Source: Firmicutes bacterium UBA5499 (GTDB taxonomy: Bacteria; Bacillota; DTU084). Taken from it: DNA of 7,364 nucleotides. Positions 4,946-7,364 of this stretch are shown in pieces (within the stretch, counting starts at the first letter, position 1; the number at the start of each line of letters is the position of its first letter). A program made the position numbers and the translations under genes. Under the pieces are notes generated by a model. That model was given only the letters and a program-made list of their open reading frames with translations. It was not told the origin of the DNA and ran no database searches. Where the stretch lies: positions 1 to 7,364 of the forward strand of contig DIPB01000168.1 in the NCBI GenBank assembly GCA_002426275.1, in the 5' to 3' direction.

Positions 4946-7364
4946 ATGAAACGTTTCTTGCGGGTGAGCTTGCTTTGGCTAATATTTGTCTTCTGCAGCC
5001 AAGCGGCGCAGGTTAGCACTGAGGTAAACTTAAGCGGCTGGAGCTTACCTGAGAAGTTAAGCCCGCTGGTGGCGGGAAGAGAAGGCAATAGCAGCGGCTC
5101 TGCTCTGGCGATTTTGCCAAGGAAAGATTCCCGCGGTCCGGTCCTTGAACTCAGTTATCAATTCAATTCTCGAGGTGCCTGGTTCACTTTCATGCAAGAG
5201 GGGAACTGGGATCTTAAAGCGCAAAACACATTTAATTTCTCATGGTTAGCTGACGGATCAGGCTGCGGGCTGAGCATCTATTTCATCGATGAAGCCGGCA
5301 GATATGTTCTTTACAGTTACCGCACAGGTGAGCGGCAGCTGCGCGCTTTGCAGAAAAGGTGGGCGGAGATAAAGCTAGATTTGAAACGAACGCGACCTTT
5401 GGTGAACGAGAACCCAAATCTCCAAAGGATCGTTAAGATAGCTTTTCGTCTGGATGGGGACGTTAGCTTGCAGAGCGCTGGCAAAATATATTTTAATCAA
5501 ATCAATTTTCAAGGTACCAAGAGCGCAGAGCGGGAACTATACTTTCCAGGTTATCTCTGGCTGGAGGGGGAAACAGCAGCAGAACATAATTTCTCGGCAG
5601 CAGTGGAAAAGGCCGGTACCAGTGAGGGAGAATATCTACATTTGTGGAAGTCCAGCCCACCTGCGCAAGAAGGGTATTTTGCCCGTTACGAGTTTGTTGT
5701 GCCAAAAACAGGAAGTTATGATTTGCTATTAGCTGGCACACCTAGCAAATTAGACTGGGCCTCTGCTTTCACATGGGCTTTAGATGACGGGGAGTTTCAA
5801 GGGTCTTTTCGAGAGGAAAGTAAACTATATGCAGACAATTTCTGCTGGAGCACTTTAGCAGAGAACGTACGCTTCGAGAAAGGCAATCATTCCCTTTCTT
5901 TTAAGGTTGAAAAACCCAGGGCGCTGGATGATTTGTACGTGATGTATATCGATAGCATCCTTTTATTGGAGCAGGGTTATCCCTTTGAACCGGCTGGCGT
6001 CACAAAACCAGCACCAGGTTATGGCCTAGGCGCAGAACTGAATTTGGTCGAGCTTTCGTTACCAGAGGTTCAAGCAGGAGAACCATTCGCCATTAAAGCC
6101 AGTTTTTCCCTTGGACAGAAAATCGCGGCAGATTTACGGCTTTACTTGCGGATTCTCTATCAGGGCCAAAGATTGTTTGCCAAAGATTACCAGCCCAAAG
6201 TGCCCACCAGCAGTTGGAGCCTGGGCAAGATTTACCAAGAAGAACTCACCGGCCAATTGCCTTTCGATGCGCCTGAGGGTACCTATCAGGTGCAGTTGGG
6301 CTTTTACCATGCCACCTTTGTGAATAAACAATTAACCGATGATCTCGTGGGAGAGGTTCGTTTAGGCCAGCCTCGCGCTTCAGGAGCAATTCCCAGCGTC
6401 AAGCTGGTCAAGGCAGATTTCCCGCATGAAGCCACAGGCACTTTGCCCATCTGCCTCAGTTTCAGTTTTCCAGGCGAAGCTCCCCCGGATGCCCTGGCTT
6501 TTATCCAGCTGTGGCAAGATGAGCTGTTGTATGCGGTGGAGAATTTTCCAGTAACAGAGAGTTCCCAGGAGCTTTCCCTTGCAGGGCTTGCGGCAGGAGA
6601 ATATGAACTGAAAGCTGGGGTCTACAATTACCGCTCAGACAGTGAAGTTTCCTTTGCCTTAGGAAAAGTAACCATAACCAAAACCCAAGGCCAGAAAGTT
6701 AAACCCAAAAGCCGGGGCACTTTTGTGGACCACACAGGTTTACATCATCTGTGGTATGTGACAGATAGTCATGTGCTCATGTGGGATGGAGAGCCGTTTG
6801 TCCCGGTGGGGGGGATGTATTGCTCCCGTTACATCACTAATTACAGGATTGATGACCCCAAAGGCAATGAAGCTCGCTGGCAGGCAGATGTGGAAAATCT
6901 GCAGCAGATCAAAGCAATTGGGATCCGCGATCTATATATCAACCCTGTGCGCGGAGCTTTGGATACCCCCACTTGGGCTTGGCAACGCTTATTTGACTAC
7001 CTGGATGCAGAGGGTTTTGTCTACGGCATGGAGCTGACCGATGGGCCAGATCGCAAAATAAGGGGTTTCTTGGTACGGGCAAGACAGGAAAACGCTTTGA
7101 GTTTGCGAGAACTAAAGGGTAGCGGTGAATATGAATGGAGCTTTAACGTCCCTTCTGCTCCAACGCTGAATGAACTGCACCAGGTATGGTATCTGGTTGT
7201 AAATAAAGAGAATGGCCAGGTGGTAGAGCACGGTAAGACCAGAGGCACCTTAAATGGGAAAGAACTGTCCGGCAAGCTCACTTTAGCCCTGGAAGGTGAT
7301 TTGGTTGTTGATGTTTATTTTCTGCCTGAGGTCTCCTTCAGTTACGGCACCTTGAACAATTTCT
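4946..7364 (+). CDS. Secreted multidomain glycoside-hydrolase-like protein (3' end beyond window)
   Basis: The frame is open for 806 codons without a stop and continues past the window. The start is fixed by the AGGAGG at 4932-4937. Residues 1 to about 21 are a Sec signal peptide (MKR, then a hydrophobic core LLWLIFVF, ending near CSQAAQ); the cysteine does not sit in a good lipobox. Residues about 30-190 form a beta-rich module resembling CBM-type sandwiches. Residues about 198-345 form a second one (EGYFARYEFVVPKTGSYDL style, ending in a DxLYVMYIDSI-type strand). Residues about 360-475 and 480-580 look like Ig-like domains. From about 600 the sequence reads like the start of a TIM-barrel hydrolase: WDGEPFVPVGGMY near 613-625 and LQQIKAIGIRDLYI at about 652-665, then GFVYGMELTDGP at 690-701. 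A beta-rich insertion follows from about 702. The catalytic residues lie beyond the window, so family and substrate are open. It likely acts on extracellular polysaccharide. Confidence 0.88.
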   Translation, partial: MKRFLRVSLLWLIFVFCSQAAQVSTEVNLSGWSLPEKLSPLVAGREGNSSGSALAILPRKDSRGPVLELSYQFNSRGAWFTFMQEGNWDLKAQNTFNFSWLADGSGCGLSIYFIDEAGRYVLYSYRTGERQLRALQKRWAEIKLDLKRTRPLVNENPNLQRIVKIAFRLDGDVSLQSAGKIYFNQINFQGTKSAERELYFPGYLWLEGETAAEHNFSAAVEKAGTSEGEYLHLWKSSPPAQEGYFARYEFVVPKTGSYDLLLAGTPSKLDWASAFTWALDDGEFQGSFREESKLYADNFCWSTLAENVRFEKGNHSLSFKVEKPRALDDLYVMYIDSILLLEQGYPFEPAGVTKPAPGYGLGAELNLVELSLPEVQAGEPFAIKASFSLGQKIAADLRLYLRILYQGQRLFAKDYQPKVPTSSWSLGKIYQEELTGQLPFDAPEGTYQVQLGFYHATFVNKQLTDDLVGEVRLGQPRASGAIPSVKLVKADFPHEATGTLPICLSFSFPGEAPPDALAFIQLWQDELLYAVENFPVTESSQELSLAGLAAGEYELKAGVYNYRSDSEVSFALGKVTITKTQGQKVKPKSRGTFVDHTGLHHLWYVTDSHVLMWDGEPFVPVGGMYCSRYITNYRIDDPKGNEARWQADVENLQQIKAIGIRDLYINPVRGALDTPTWAWQRLFDYLDAEGFVYGMELTDGPDRKIRGFLVRARQENALSLRELKGSGEYEWSFNVPSAPTLNELHQVWYLVVNKENGQVVEHGKTRGTLNGKELSGKLTLALEGDLVVDVYFLPEVSFSYGTLNNF

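Noticed and set aside
4900..5088. 62-codon minus-strand open frame over the start of the secreted-protein gene
   Set aside because: It lies opposite a gene with a perfect ribosome binding site and signal peptide and shows no features of its own.

Overview
The window looks like a chromosomal segment of a Gram-positive-type, Bacillota-like bacterium of intermediate GC content. The signs are strong purine-rich ribosome binding sites, a consensus sigma-A-type tRNA promoter, a tRNA with encoded CCA, and a T-tract terminator. This placement is an inference from sequence style, not a taxonomic match. The left and right halves are unrelated in function and are separated by repeats, a tRNA gene and decayed DNA.

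Layout. 1-481 is a non-coding leader. It holds two hairpin/T-tract structures (31-59 and 274-316), a decayed-looking 40-codon open stretch, and a tandem 8-bp repeat with one-helical-turn spacing. 482-2011 and 2027-3913 form a two-gene operon separated by 15 bases. The first gene encodes a CobS/CbbQ/MoxR-type AAA+ ATPase with a long N-terminal region I cannot assign. The second encodes a CobT-like protein with a complete C-terminal VWA MIDAS and an N-terminal HExxH (HEALH). 3947-4185 is a cluster of short dispersed-type repeats (core gtaagagtaaacgcgacc) arranged as direct and inverted copies with a GC-rich hairpin between them. 4200-4367 is a complete tRNA-Pro(GGG) transcription unit with promoter and terminator. 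4373-4635 is a decayed minimal nucleotidyltransferase (MNT) gene: its 5' end is lost, and it carries one frameshift and one in-frame stop. 4636-4931 holds no gene I can support. 4946-7364 is the first 806 codons of a large secreted multidomain protein that runs off the window. It has a signal peptide, two beta-sandwich/carbohydrate-binding-like modules, two Ig-like modules, and the beginning of a glycoside-hydrolase-like barrel.

How the genes may work together. The AAA+ and VWA proteins should form a complex of the CobS-CobT / MoxR-VWA kind, in which ATP hydrolysis by a hexameric ring remodels a target brought in by the MIDAS. No large chelatase subunit (CobN-type) or other client gene lies in the window, so the target is unknown. 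The HExxH in the VWA partner is the most interesting point: the pair may act as a protease/chaperone or metal-handling machine rather than as a cobalamin chelatase. The secreted protein at the right end is probably a polysaccharide-active enzyme and has no visible link to the operon.
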